Below are positions 1-6,919 of a stretch of 8,054 bases of DNA, piece by piece. This DNA is from Rhodospirillales bacterium (GTDB lineage: Bacteria > Pseudomonadota > Alphaproteobacteria > Rhodospirillales > Casp-alpha2): positions 1-8,054 of the forward strand of contig JANRAT010000080.1 in NCBI GenBank assembly GCA_030727885.1, read 5' to 3'. Position 1 is the stretch's first letter. Each line of letters opens with the position of its first letter. Both the position numbers and the translations under genes were made by a program. The notes below the pieces were generated by a model. That model saw only the letters and a program-made list of their open reading frames with translations, was not told where the DNA came from and made no database searches.

Positions 1-1061
1 GACATACCGAAGCAAGCTGCGAAGAAGAACAGTGCGATTGAAATGTAAACCTCGTTCGAGAGGCCATTCCACTTTGCATCCGCCATTGATGACCGACCCA
101 TTCCAAGAACATCCAGAAGACCAATGATCAGCACCAGGGTCGTGTCCTTGAACAGACCGATGAAGGTGTTGACGATACCTGGAATGGAAATCTTCAGCGC
201 CTGCGGCAAGACAATCAGACGCATCGACTGCCAGTATTTAAGGCCCATGCTGTTGGCGGCCTCATACTGTCCGTTTGGAATTGCCTGCAAACCGCCCCGG
301 ACAACTTCGGCAATGTACGCCGCCGAGAACAGTGTCACCATGATCAGCACTCGCAACAACAGATCGAACGTTGTCCCTGGTGGCAGGAAGTAATTGAGCA
401 TCGTCGATGCGACAAACAGCAGCGTAATCAGCGGTACACCACGAATGAATTCGATGAAACAGACCGAAATCGATTTGACGATCGGCAGATGCGATTGTCG
501 ACCCAGGGCTAAAAGAATGCCGAGCGGAAGCGAGAACGCGATCCCCGTAACGCCAATGACGGTGTTCATCATCATGCCGCCAAATTCGTCTGTACCGACG
601 GGTTTGAGACCAAACCCACCCAGTAACAGCCAGCCAGCGATGAACGGGTACGCAATCGAAAACATCATCCAGGGTTTGCGCATGGGTACTTTATCGAAAA
701 GGACCGGTACCAATGCGACAATCAGCAGGATGAATGAAAAATCAACGCGCCATCTTAATTCTTCTGGATAGAAACCATAAGTAAGAATGCCTAAGCGACT
801 TTTGATAAAGGCCCAACAGGCACCACTGCTTATAGCCCTGCATTCCACCCGGCTGTTCGCTTCCATGACGGAATCAAATACAGCCCAGTTAACAATCGGC
901 GGGATAATTTTGTAGAGCAGATAGAGCCCGATCAGCGTCATGAAAGTATTGGCCCATGACGAGAAAAGGTTCTTTCTCAACCACAACAAGATGCCGCGCT
1001 GACCTGCCGGTGGCGGCATGTCCGGGTGAGTGCCGGGGGTATAGGTTTGTGTTTCACTCAT
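1..1061 (-). CDS. aapM: AapM-type amino acid ABC transporter permease, 3' end cut by window edge
   Basis: This is one of the two inner-membrane subunits of the general L-amino-acid importer AapJQMP, in the HisMQ class of polar amino acid permeases. The open frame reads without a stop from an ATG at 1061 to base 1, giving 353 residues; the family is about 380 long, so roughly 20-30 C-terminal residues lie outside. Visible features are a hydrophilic N-terminal tail (residues 1-30), several hydrophobic helices, the cysteine-containing segment GACWAFI at about 80-86 that is typical of AapM/BztC proteins, and the EAA coupling loop with E267-A-A and G273, which contacts the ATPase. A GGGGGAGA ribosome site precedes the ATG, and only 13 bases separate it from the aapQ stop, so translation is probably coupled. 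BztC (glutamate/aspartate importer) is the closest alternative name. The identity is family knowledge applied to visible motifs. Confidence 0.93.
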   Translation of the reverse strand, partial: MSETQTYTPGTHPDMPPPAGQRGILLWLRKNLFSSWANTFMTLIGLYLLYKIIPPIVNWAVFDSVMEANSRVECRAISSGACWAFIKSRLGILTYGFYPEELRWRVDFSFILLIVALVPVLFDKVPMRKPWMMFSIAYPFIAGWLLLGGFGLKPVGTDEFGGMMMNTVIGVTGIAFSLPLGILLALGRQSHLPIVKSISVCFIEFIRGVPLITLLFVASTMLNYFLPPGTTFDLLLRVLIMVTLFSAAYIAEVVRGGLQAIPNGQYEAANSMGLKYWQSMRLIVLPQALKISIPGIVNTFIGLFKDTTLVLIIGLLDVLGMGRSSMADAKWNGLSNEVYISIALFFFAACFGM

Positions 1062-1075
1062 AATTTATCTCCCCC

Positions 1076-2284
1076 TCACCGTTCAACCAGCTTGATGCGT
1101 TTGTTGTACCAGTTCATGAACATGGAAATCAGCAACGAGATCGCGAGATAAATCGCGATGACGAGGATCATGGTTTCCATTTCCTTACCGGTCTGCATCA
1201 GTGAAATCCCGCCGATGGTTGCAACAACATCCATATAGCCGATGGCAATCGCCAGCGAAGAGTTCTTGGTAAGATTGAGATACTGACTTGTCAGTGGCGG
1301 AATGATCACGCGAAGCGCCTGGGGAATAATTACGAGATTGAGAATGCGCCCGCGTCTGATGCCAAGCGCACCAGCAGCTTCCCACTGACCATGGCTGACG
1401 GACAGAATGCCGGCGCGGACAATCTCGGCGATGAACGCCGATGTATACAACGACAGCGCCAGCCAAAGTGCCATGAATTCTGGCAATAGAACCACGCCAC
1501 CACTGAAGTTGAAGCGTCCGAATGTAGGAACATCCCACGTTACCGGCGCACCGGTGATAATGAACACGAGTGCGGGAAACCCGATGATTGCGGCCAATCC
1601 TATCAGGAACACGGGGTATATTTTTCCGGTTTCATCCTTAATTATTTTGGCATATCGCTTGAACCAGACTGTGAAAGCGATACCGATCACAAAGGCGATG
1701 ATGGTCAGCCACAACAGGTCTTGCATGATCGGCTTCGGTGCAAATACGCCGCGGTTCGACAGAAAGAAAAGATCAGCAATATTGAATTCTGTGTTCGCAA
1801 CCTTCGGATGCGGCAGTGAATGAACCATAATGCCATGGATCAACAGGATGTGCAGGAGCACTGGCACGTTCCGTGTGAACTCGATGAAGCAGTAGCTGAT
1901 CCGGTTCAGCAAATAGTTGGGCGATAGTCTCAGAACGCCTAGGATAAAACCAAGGATCGTTGCCAAAACAACACCGCACGCTGCAACCAGGCCTGTGTTG
2001 ATCAGGCCAACCAGTCCGGCACGGAAATGCGTATCACGTGACGTGTACGCAATCAGCGACTGGTTGATGTCATAACTTGCTGGTTCTGAAAGAAAATCGT
2101 AGCTGAAAGTCTTGCCGACAGCGGCAAGGTTTGCGACTGCATTTGAAATGATAAAGGCAAAAAAACCAATCAGGAGCGCCATCGTAATGATCTGCAAGAT
2201 AACAGATCGTGCTTCTCGATTGTTCCAGATTTTGCTGAGCGCCGAGCGCCCGTCCACATCGTGGTCCGCGGTGGTCATGTTCAT
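1076..2284 (-). CDS. aapQ: AapQ-type amino acid ABC transporter permease
   Basis: This is the partner permease of AapM and forms the translocation pore for amino acids delivered by AapJ. It has 402 residues, close to the usual AapQ length. A first membrane helix lies at about residues 28-50, followed by a long periplasmic stretch and further helices. FIEFTRNVPVLLHIL near 133-147 matches the conserved E-x-x-R-N-x-P-x-L-L motif of HisMQ permeases. The EAA loop is at 302-308 (E-A-A-G-A-L-G), followed by IIPQALRVIIPPL, the ATPase-coupling region. The start is slightly ambiguous: ATG at 2284 or a second ATG two codons later at 2278. The GGGGGACGGA stretch at 2291-2300 could serve either, and spacing slightly favours the second. 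It lies about 204 bases after aapJ, beyond a stem-loop, and just before aapM. BztB is the alternative name. Confidence 0.95.
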   Translation of the reverse strand: MNMTTADHDVDGRSALSKIWNNREARSVILQIITMALLIGFFAFIISNAVANLAAVGKTFSYDFLSEPASYDINQSLIAYTSRDTHFRAGLVGLINTGLVAACGVVLATILGFILGVLRLSPNYLLNRISYCFIEFTRNVPVLLHILLIHGIMVHSLPHPKVANTEFNIADLFFLSNRGVFAPKPIMQDLLWLTIIAFVIGIAFTVWFKRYAKIIKDETGKIYPVFLIGLAAIIGFPALVFIITGAPVTWDVPTFGRFNFSGGVVLLPEFMALWLALSLYTSAFIAEIVRAGILSVSHGQWEAAGALGIRRGRILNLVIIPQALRVIIPPLTSQYLNLTKNSSLAIAIGYMDVVATIGGISLMQTGKEMETMILVIAIYLAISLLISMFMNWYNKRIKLVER

Positions 2285-2309
2285 TGGCCGTCCGTCCCCC
2301 GGTTCAGGT

Positions 2310-2334
2310 GGGCAAAACCTTTGCGGCCTTGCCC
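2310..2334 (-). repeat. Small inverted repeat in the aapQ leader
   Basis: GGGCAA at 2310-2315 and TTGCCC at 2329-2334 form a 6-bp stem with a 13-base loop. An alternative overlapping 5-bp stem (GCAAA at 2312-2316 with TTTGC at 2320-2324, loop of three) uses some of the same bases, so the two folds exclude each other. It sits about 25 bases upstream of the aapQ start, close to its ribosome site. It could modulate aapQ translation or be chance. The rest of the 2285-2488 gap holds the larger stem-loop and no gene. Confidence 0.3.
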
Positions 2335-2404
2335 GACTACAACACCTCCCTGCCTCGTCAACGATTATACAGCCTGATTACTGGCCTTCAGTGTTGAGGA
2401 GCGA

Positions 2405-2454
2405 GAACTTTGTTGGGCGGACACGGACAAGTCCAATGTCCGCCCACAAAGCTC
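2405..2454 (-). ncRNA. Intercistronic stem-loop between aapJ and aapQ
   Basis: A 9-bp perfect stem (TGGGCGGAC at 2414-2422 with GTCCGCCCA at 2438-2446) is extended by five more pairs (2408-2412 with 2447-2451) past a single bulged base at 2413. The 15-base loop contains a further GGAC/GTCC pair. It starts about 35 bases after the aapJ stop in the direction of aap transcription. The following RNA is not U-rich, so this is not a typical intrinsic terminator. Structures placed like this after binding-protein genes usually protect the upstream mRNA from 3' decay, or partly terminate, so that more binding protein than permease is made. That role is inferred from the position. Confidence 0.65.
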
Positions 2455-2488
2455 AAATCATCCGCAAACGCGAATGACGTGTTCTAGA

Positions 2489-3511
2489 TCAACGGAACGG
2501 TGGCGAGTACTGCAGGCCACCATTGGTCCAAAGCGCGTTAAGACCGCGTTCCAGACCGATGTCGGTGTCTTTACCGATATGACGCTCAAAGATCTCGCCG
2601 TAGTTACCAACTGCAGCAATAACTTTGGTTCCCCAATCTTTTTCGAGACCAAGCATCGCGCCGAGATCACCTTCAGCACCGAGCATCCGGTTGATTTCCG
2701 GATTGTTCGTGCCTTTGGCCATTTCTGCGACATTGGCTTTGGTTACGCCAAGTTCTTCAGCACCGAGTGTCAGGTTGAAGACCCAACGGATAATGTCGCC
2801 CCACTGATCATCACCATGACGCACGACGGGGCCGAGCGGCTCTTTGGAGATGATTTCCGGAAGGATGATGTGATCCTTCGGCGTTGGGAACGTTGCACGC
2901 GATGCGGCAAGACCAGATGCGTCCGTCGTGTACACGTCGCAACGACCAGCAAGATAGTTGGTGCGCGCTTCGTCACTGGTTTCGATCGGCACTGGCTCGT
3001 ACTTGAGTTTGTTGCTGCGGAAATAATCAGCCAGGTTCAATTCAGTCGTCGTACCCGTCTGGATGCAGACCGTTGCGCCGCCGAGTTCCTTGGCAGACTT
3101 AACGCCGAGTTTCTTCGGAACCATGAAGCCCTGACCATCGTAATAGTTCACCGCCGCAAAGGTCGTTTTAACATCGACGTCGCGAACGAATGTATATGTT
3201 GTGTTCCGCCAAAGCACATCACCTTCACCGGAGTTAAGGATCGTGAAACGGGTTTTACCGGTTGCCGGAATGAACTTGACCTTGCTTGCGTCGCCAAGAA
3301 CTGCAGCAGCAGTTGCACGGCAGAAATCGGCATCAAAGCCCTGGTATACACCAGCGGCATCCGTATAGGCGAAACCGGGAAGGCCGGTCGATACGATACA
3401 ACGCAGTTCGCCGCGCTTACGCACATCATCCAACGTTCCAGCATTGGCGACGGAAGAACCGATCGCCAAAACCGCAGCTGTAGCAGCTGTTATAAATGCA
3501 ATTTTCTTCAT
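2489..3511 (-). CDS. aapJ: General L-amino-acid periplasmic binding protein AapJ
   Basis: This is the periplasmic solute-binding protein (family 3) that captures amino acids and hands them to AapQM. From the chosen start it has 340 residues, the usual AapJ length. Residues 1-24 are a classic Sec signal peptide: MKK, a hydrophobic core, then A-N-A before G25. The mature part begins with TLDDVRKRGELRCIVSTG, typical of the family, followed by GFDADFCRA and the GEGDVLWRNTTYT segment found in AapJ/BztA. The C-terminal half carries GPVVRHGDDQW and ends in YSPPFR. An upstream in-frame ATG at 3538 would add nine residues before the signal peptide, but only the ATG at 3511 has a good ribosome site (AGGGAG, 10-base spacing). 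It is the first gene of the aap operon, divergent from metC. The binding protein defines substrate range, which cannot be read from sequence alone. Confidence 0.96.
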   Translation of the reverse strand: MKKIAFITAATAAVLAIGSSVANAGTLDDVRKRGELRCIVSTGLPGFAYTDAAGVYQGFDADFCRATAAAVLGDASKVKFIPATGKTRFTILNSGEGDVLWRNTTYTFVRDVDVKTTFAAVNYYDGQGFMVPKKLGVKSAKELGGATVCIQTGTTTELNLADYFRSNKLKYEPVPIETSDEARTNYLAGRCDVYTTDASGLAASRATFPTPKDHIILPEIISKEPLGPVVRHGDDQWGDIIRWVFNLTLGAEELGVTKANVAEMAKGTNNPEINRMLGAEGDLGAMLGLEKDWGTKVIAAVGNYGEIFERHIGKDTDIGLERGLNALWTNGGLQYSPPFR

Positions 3512-3521
3512 AGTGATAAAG

Positions 3522-3527
3522 CTCCCT
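3522..3527 (-). promoter_or_regulatory. Ribosome binding site that sets the aapJ start
   Basis: AGGGAG on the minus strand lies 10 bases before the ATG at 3511. The alternative upstream ATG at 3538 lies before this site and has no comparable purine-rich stretch ahead of it. The site therefore supports a start directly at the signal peptide. Confidence 0.7.
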
Positions 3528-3630
3528 GAAGACGTCATTTTAGGTTTTTGTCTTACCGGGAAACCAAATTCGTCCCCCAGCAGACCTGAATCCGTAACAC
3601 GATTCGCAAAGCACCCTCAAGACGAAACAC

Positions 3631-3647
3631 AATGTTACCATAACATT
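3631..3647. promoter_or_regulatory. Perfect inverted repeat in the aapJ/metC control region, possible operator
   Basis: AATGTTA (3631-3637) and TAACATT (3641-3647) are exact reverse complements around a 3-base centre (CCA). The repeat lies almost midway between the two divergent starts, about 128 bases from aapJ and 140 from metC. A dyad of this size in a divergent promoter region is typical of a dimeric regulator site, and it could act on either gene. No regulator gene is visible nearby and I do not recognise a named consensus. The surrounding 3539-3778 region holds no gene; no promoter in it was strong enough to call. Confidence 0.4.
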
Positions 3648-3778
3648 CCGTAATGGCAGTTTTTTCTCGATCCGTGATTTTTCGTCTCTATCTATTGTTC
3701 AGGCAGGCTTAATGCACCTATCGCCAAGCATCACATGCTCGGTTATGGTCGCGACAGAAAATCAGGAGAATCACCCAA

Positions 3779-4978
3779 ATGAGCGATAAAAAAATCACCG
3801 ATTATCAGCAGAACACGCTTCTCGCCCATGCCGGTCTTGCGCCGCGTGAAAACCACGGAGTCGTCAATCCACCGGTTTATCATGCGTCGACGATCACCTT
3901 TGCGACCATGGAACAGTACGAAACGCGTGACACGATTGCGTATGACGGGCCGTCATACGGTCGCTCGGGAACGCCGACGCAATTTGCTTTCGAACGTGCC
4001 GTCACCGCCTTGCATGGCGGCCACAAGTCCGTCGCCTATCCTTCCGGGCTGGCAGCGATTGCCGGTGCCGTTAATACGTTTGTCAAAAACGGTGATCACA
4101 TTCTGGTCGCTGATACGGTTTACGGCCCGACCCGCTCACGGGTTTGTGGCACGATTCTGGCGCGTGCCGGTGTTGACGTTGAATTCTATGATGCGCTGAT
4201 CGGTGCCGGCATCAAGGACCTGGTGCGCGACAATACCGTACTTGTCTATATGGAAAGCCCGGGTTCCCTGACGTTTGAAATTCAGGACGTGCCGGCGATC
4301 ATTGGTGCGCTGAAAGGCACCGGCATTGTGACGATGATCGATAACACCTGGGCCTCAGGATATTTTTTCAAGCCGCTGGCCATGGGCGTCGATGTCGTCG
4401 TCGAGGCCGCGACCAAATACACCGTCGGCCATTCCGATGCGATGCTGGGCACCGTGACGGTCGCCACCGAAAATCATTATCAATTACTCAAGGCGATGGC
4501 CAATAGCTACGGCTATCACGCGGCGCCCGACGACTGCTACCTGGGTCAGCGCGGCTTGCGCACCATCGGTGTGCGCCTGGAACGCCATCAGAGCAACGCG
4601 CTAGAAGTCGCCAATTGGCTGCAGAGCCGCGACGAGGTGGCGCGAGTGATGTACCCGGCATTACCGAGCGACCCTGGCTATAAAATCTGGAAACGGGACT
4701 TTGCCGGTGCCAGCGGCCTGATGGGTGTCGAGTTGGTCGATGCGCCAAAAGCTGCCGTCGCGGCCATGATCGACAGTTATGATCTGTTCGGCATCGGTGC
4801 CAGTTGGGGCGGATACGAAAGTCTGGTGCAGTCCTGTTATCCGGCGAAAATTCGCTCCGCCCGGCCATGGACGGGCACGGGCCCGACGGTGCGCTTTCAT
4901 ATCGGCCTCGAGGATACGGTCGATCTGATTGAAAACCTCAGCCGGGGTTTTGAGAAGTTTAACGCTGCCCGAAAATAA
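3779..4978 (+). CDS. metC: Cystathionine beta-lyase (PLP-dependent)
   Basis: This cytoplasmic enzyme cleaves cystathionine to homocysteine, pyruvate and ammonia, the penultimate step of methionine synthesis by transsulfuration. The 399 residues match the Cys/Met-metabolism PLP family. Visible residues are Y60-G-R62 (cofactor phosphate contact from the neighbouring subunit), the S89-G-L glycine-rich loop, Y115 that stacks on PLP, D188-N189 in MIDNTWASG, the Schiff-base lysine K213 in ATKYTVGHSD, and R372 in TVRFHIGLED for the substrate carboxylate. W342-G-G-Y-E-S-L matches the beta-lyase version of this motif and argues against cystathionine gamma-synthase or homoserine sulfhydrylase relatives, although substrate assignment in this family is not absolute. 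AGGAG at 3764-3768 gives a strong ribosome site 10 bases before the ATG. hisI follows after 23 bases; aapJ is divergent. Confidence 0.92.
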   Translation: MSDKKITDYQQNTLLAHAGLAPRENHGVVNPPVYHASTITFATMEQYETRDTIAYDGPSYGRSGTPTQFAFERAVTALHGGHKSVAYPSGLAAIAGAVNTFVKNGDHILVADTVYGPTRSRVCGTILARAGVDVEFYDALIGAGIKDLVRDNTVLVYMESPGSLTFEIQDVPAIIGALKGTGIVTMIDNTWASGYFFKPLAMGVDVVVEAATKYTVGHSDAMLGTVTVATENHYQLLKAMANSYGYHAAPDDCYLGQRGLRTIGVRLERHQSNALEVANWLQSRDEVARVMYPALPSDPGYKIWKRDFAGASGLMGVELVDAPKAAVAAMIDSYDLFGIGASWGGYESLVQSCYPAKIRSARPWTGTGPTVRFHIGLEDTVDLIENLSRGFEKFNAARK

Positions 4979-5001
4979 CAAATGCTGAAAACGAGAATGC
5001 G

Positions 5002-5397
5002 ATGAACGAAGATTTAGCCGACGCCATCATCAAGGAGCTTGTCTACACCGAAGACGGGCTGGTTCCGGCGATTGCGCAACAGCACGAAACCGGCGAGGTA
5101 TTGATGATGGCCTGGATGAATGCCGATGCTGTGCGTGAAACGCTCGCCACTGGCCGGGTTTGTTACTGGTCTCGCTCGCGCGGCAAGCTGTGGCGCAAAG
5201 GTGAAAGCTCGGGCCAGGTTCAGATGCTCAAGGAATTCCGCTGGGACTGCGACGGCGATACCATCTTGTTGCAGGTCGACCAGACCGGAGTTGCCTGCCA
5301 CACGGGGCGTCGCAATTGCTTCTTCAACGCGGTCCGCGATGGTGAGATCGTTGTTATAGCTGATGTGGAAAAGGACCCGGGTGAATTGTATTCCTGA
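5002..5397 (+). CDS. hisI: Phosphoribosyl-AMP cyclohydrolase
   Basis: HisI is a cytoplasmic zinc enzyme that opens the adenine ring of phosphoribosyl-AMP, the third step of histidine biosynthesis. The 131-residue protein is the single-domain form with no fused HisE pyrophosphatase. Key signatures are LVPAIAQQHETGEVLMMAWM (residues 20-39), YWSRSRGKLWRKGESSGQ (55-72), the D82-C83-D84-x-D86 metal site and the C99-H100-T-G-R-R-N-C106 segment, giving the three zinc-ligand cysteines C83, C99 and C106. The ribosome site is weak (GAG about 7 bases ahead), which together with the 23-base gap after metC suggests it is read from the metC transcript. No other his gene is in the window, so hisI here is detached from a his operon. 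The next gene converges on it with 14 bases between stops. Confidence 0.95.
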   Translation: MNEDLADAIIKELVYTEDGLVPAIAQQHETGEVLMMAWMNADAVRETLATGRVCYWSRSRGKLWRKGESSGQVQMLKEFRWDCDGDTILLQVDQTGVACHTGRRNCFFNAVRDGEIVVIADVEKDPGELYS

Positions 5398-5407
5398 TCG
5401 CCCGGGT
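5375..5407. terminator. Possible hairpin between convergent hisI and EamA gene
   Basis: ACCCGGG at 5375-5381 can pair with CCCGGGT at 5401-5407, a 7-bp GC-rich stem with a 19-base loop spanning the hisI stop codon. It lies between two convergent genes, where a two-way terminator would be useful. There is no clear U-run on either side (GATTTA on the right only), so support is weak. CCCGGG is self-complementary, so two chance copies would look the same. Confidence 0.25.
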
Positions 5408-5411
5408 TGAT

Positions 5412-6333
5412 TTATTGGCGCACTTCCTGTTTGCGGGTTGGCCGTTTGCGCGTTGGAAAATTGATAGCGATCACACCCAGCAATGCCGCGCCGATGCCGA
5501 GTGCGATCATCGGCGTAATATGCTCTCCCAGTACGACGATCCCGAGCATGACCCCGACTCCGGCGCGCAGGTAGCCCTGACTGGCGACACCCATTGAGCC
5601 GAGCGTTTTGATCAGACGAAAATAGATCAGTAACGCGACACCGGTGCACATCACGCCAAGTGCGAGCGCTGCGCCGAGTGATCGTGTCGAAGGCGTCAAT
5701 GTCCAGGGATGTTCAATCAACAGGCTCAGCGGGATCAGCCAGACGGCTGCCCAGACCATGATGCAGGCTGCTGTAACCGTCGCACTCAGGTGAGCGAATT
5801 TCTTACCGTAGATGGCGGCGCAGGCATACAGCATGGCACCGGATAGTACGGCCAGTTGTGCTATCACCTGCTGGCCCAGCCCTTGCAGCGCATCGGTGCC
5901 GACGATCAGCATCACACCTGTAACACCAAGGCATGCACCAAAAAGCTTCAATGCCGATGTTGTTTCGTGGCGCGTAAAAATCAAGGTGATGAAAAAGACG
6001 AATAACGGTGATGTTGAGTTCAGAACACTGGCCAGCCCGCTGTCGACGTATTGCTGTCCCCATGCCAAAAGCGTCCAGGATATGATGCTGTTAAGGAATG
6101 CCTGTACCAACAATTGTGCCAATGTGCGGCGATCCCGAGGATACGTTTCACCCTTCCAGCGAACGATGACACACAGGAAGACAGCCGCTATTGTCACTCT
6201 GGATGCAATCAGGGTTATCGGCGGAATGGTTTCGACTGCAATTTTGACGAATAGATTAGGACGAGCCCCAAAGCAAAGCCAGCAGGCACAACAACGGTAA
6301 TTCGATGCCCAGGTTTACGTGTCTGTCAGTCAT
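5412..6333 (-). pseudogene. DMT/EamA-family permease with a one-base frameshift
   Basis: An inner-membrane drug/metabolite transporter superfamily (EamA) permease with about ten helices in two repeats; its substrate cannot be told. From ATG at 6333 the protein reads MTDRHVNLGIELPLLCLLAL then LWGSS, the standard EamA N-terminus, and hits TAA at 6256-6258. In the next frame the sequence resumes at once as LFVKIAVETIPPITLIASRV and continues to a stop at 5412. Removing one A from the TAAT (T at 6256-6257 on the plus strand) gives WGSSYLFVKIAVE and an intact product of about 306 residues, the normal family length. The remaining downstream frame could start only at GTG 6197, losing the first helix. 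Either this is a recent inactivation or a sequencing error; the rest of the gene shows no decay. A GGATGG ribosome site lies 7 bases before ATG 6333. It converges on hisI and lies downstream of the PilZ gene on the same strand. Confidence 0.85.
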
Positions 6334-6437
6334 GTGTGGCCATCCGAATAATTGAATGCGGACTATACACATGACAATTTAAGGAATGCTTCGTTAGTGA
6401 TCGAAATATGGATGTTAATTCGGGCGGATCAACATGC

Positions 6438-6827
6438 CTATGAACTTGATGAAAGTTTCGGTCGGCGCAGCAGGATGCCTTCAAGAATATCAAATGCCGG
6501 TGCGCTGATTGTCAGAAATTGTGCGGCCAGTTCCATGCCGCTTTGTCCGCCTGTACGGACAACACGAGCTTGAATCATAACCTGCCACATGTTTTTGCCG
6601 GCTCTGCCTATTGTGTCGATTTCAAAAACTTCGCCGATAGTCAGGGCGCCGTCATAATCGCCGATTAACATACCGCTCAGACTCCAGTTGATGGTCTGAT
6701 AGAGCTTGCCGCGAATTTTAAGGGTGAGTGTCGGATTGTTGACCCGGACGTTCCTGCGATTGTGATAGCCGGATTTGGCACCGACGTCGGCGCTTTCGTG
6801 GTCCGGCCATGCTTGAAGTGCAGGCAT
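6438..6827 (-). CDS. Small PilZ-domain protein, likely cyclic-di-GMP receptor
   Basis: PilZ domains bind cyclic-di-GMP and transmit it to motility, surface or exopolysaccharide functions. From the start chosen here the protein has 129 residues. Both halves of the binding signature are present: R-x-x-x-R in the stretch RRNVR (residues 24-28) and N-x-S-x-x-G in NWSLSG (47-52), with N in place of the commoner D. The rest is a beta-rich body with a final GMELAAQFL strand and a serine-rich tail, and no other domain, so it would act through a partner. I prefer ATG 6827 because AGGTGAG sits 3 bases ahead; ATG 6860 would add 11 residues but has no ribosome site nearby. It is divergent from modA, and the EamA permease lies about 100 bases downstream. 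The 6334-6437 gap holds no gene. The target process is not visible. Confidence 0.85.
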   Translation of the reverse strand: MPALQAWPDHESADVGAKSGYHNRRNVRVNNPTLTLKIRGKLYQTINWSLSGMLIGDYDGALTIGEVFEIDTIGRAGKNMWQVMIQARVVRTGGQSGMELAAQFLTISAPAFDILEGILLRRPKLSSSS

Positions 6828-6830
6828 CGT

Positions 6831-6837
6831 CTCACCT
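6831..6837 (-). promoter_or_regulatory. Ribosome binding site favouring the shorter PilZ start
   Basis: AGGTGAG on the minus strand, complementary to the 16S rRNA tail, ends 3 bases before ATG 6827. Counting from AGG the distance is 7 bases. The longer frame from ATG 6860 is preceded by an A/T-rich stretch with the nearest purine run (AAAGGA) over 20 bases away. Confidence 0.55.
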
Positions 6838-6906
6838 AAATTGTCAATCGACAGGGCCATAAAATACGGTCAATTTTATTAACAAATCCTTTCGATGTGG
6901 TTTTGC

Positions 6907-6911
6907 AGGAG
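6907..6911 (+). promoter_or_regulatory. Ribosome binding site pointing to a TTG start for modA
   Basis: AGGAG lies 8 bases before TTG at 6920, an ideal spacing. The in-frame ATG at 6944 is preceded only by GCGAGG, 13 bases away, which is too far for efficient use. This decides between the two possible modA starts. Confidence 0.6.
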
Positions 6912-6919
6912 CCAATACC

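Noticed and set aside
124..771. Two consecutive plus-strand open frames
   Set aside because: They are antisense to aapM, whose frame is continuous from 1061 to the window edge and carries the family motifs.
2474..3529. A 351-codon open frame on the plus strand almost exactly opposite aapJ
   Set aside because: Its product is rich in Cys, Arg, His and Thr with no recognisable domain or signal, as expected from the antisense of a coding gene. aapJ on the other strand is unmistakable.
3537..3567. Possible aapJ promoter: TAAAAT (minus strand, 3537-3542) with TTGGTT at 3562-3567
   Set aside because: The spacer is 19 bases and the -35 match is poor, so chance is as likely.
3727..3739. AGCAT-CAC-ATGCT dyad upstream of metC
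   Set aside because: Arms of five bases with no repeat elsewhere are expected by chance; too weak to list as an operator.
5014..5649. A 211-codon minus-strand open frame spanning hisI and the end of the EamA gene
   Set aside because: It covers two recognised genes, has biased Arg/Gly/Ala composition and no family resemblance; a shadow frame.
6363..6368. TATAGT on the minus strand upstream of the EamA gene, a -10-like box
   Set aside because: No acceptable -35 hexamer lies 16-18 bases upstream. A nearby TTGTCA pairs only with a weak -10 too close to the start codon.
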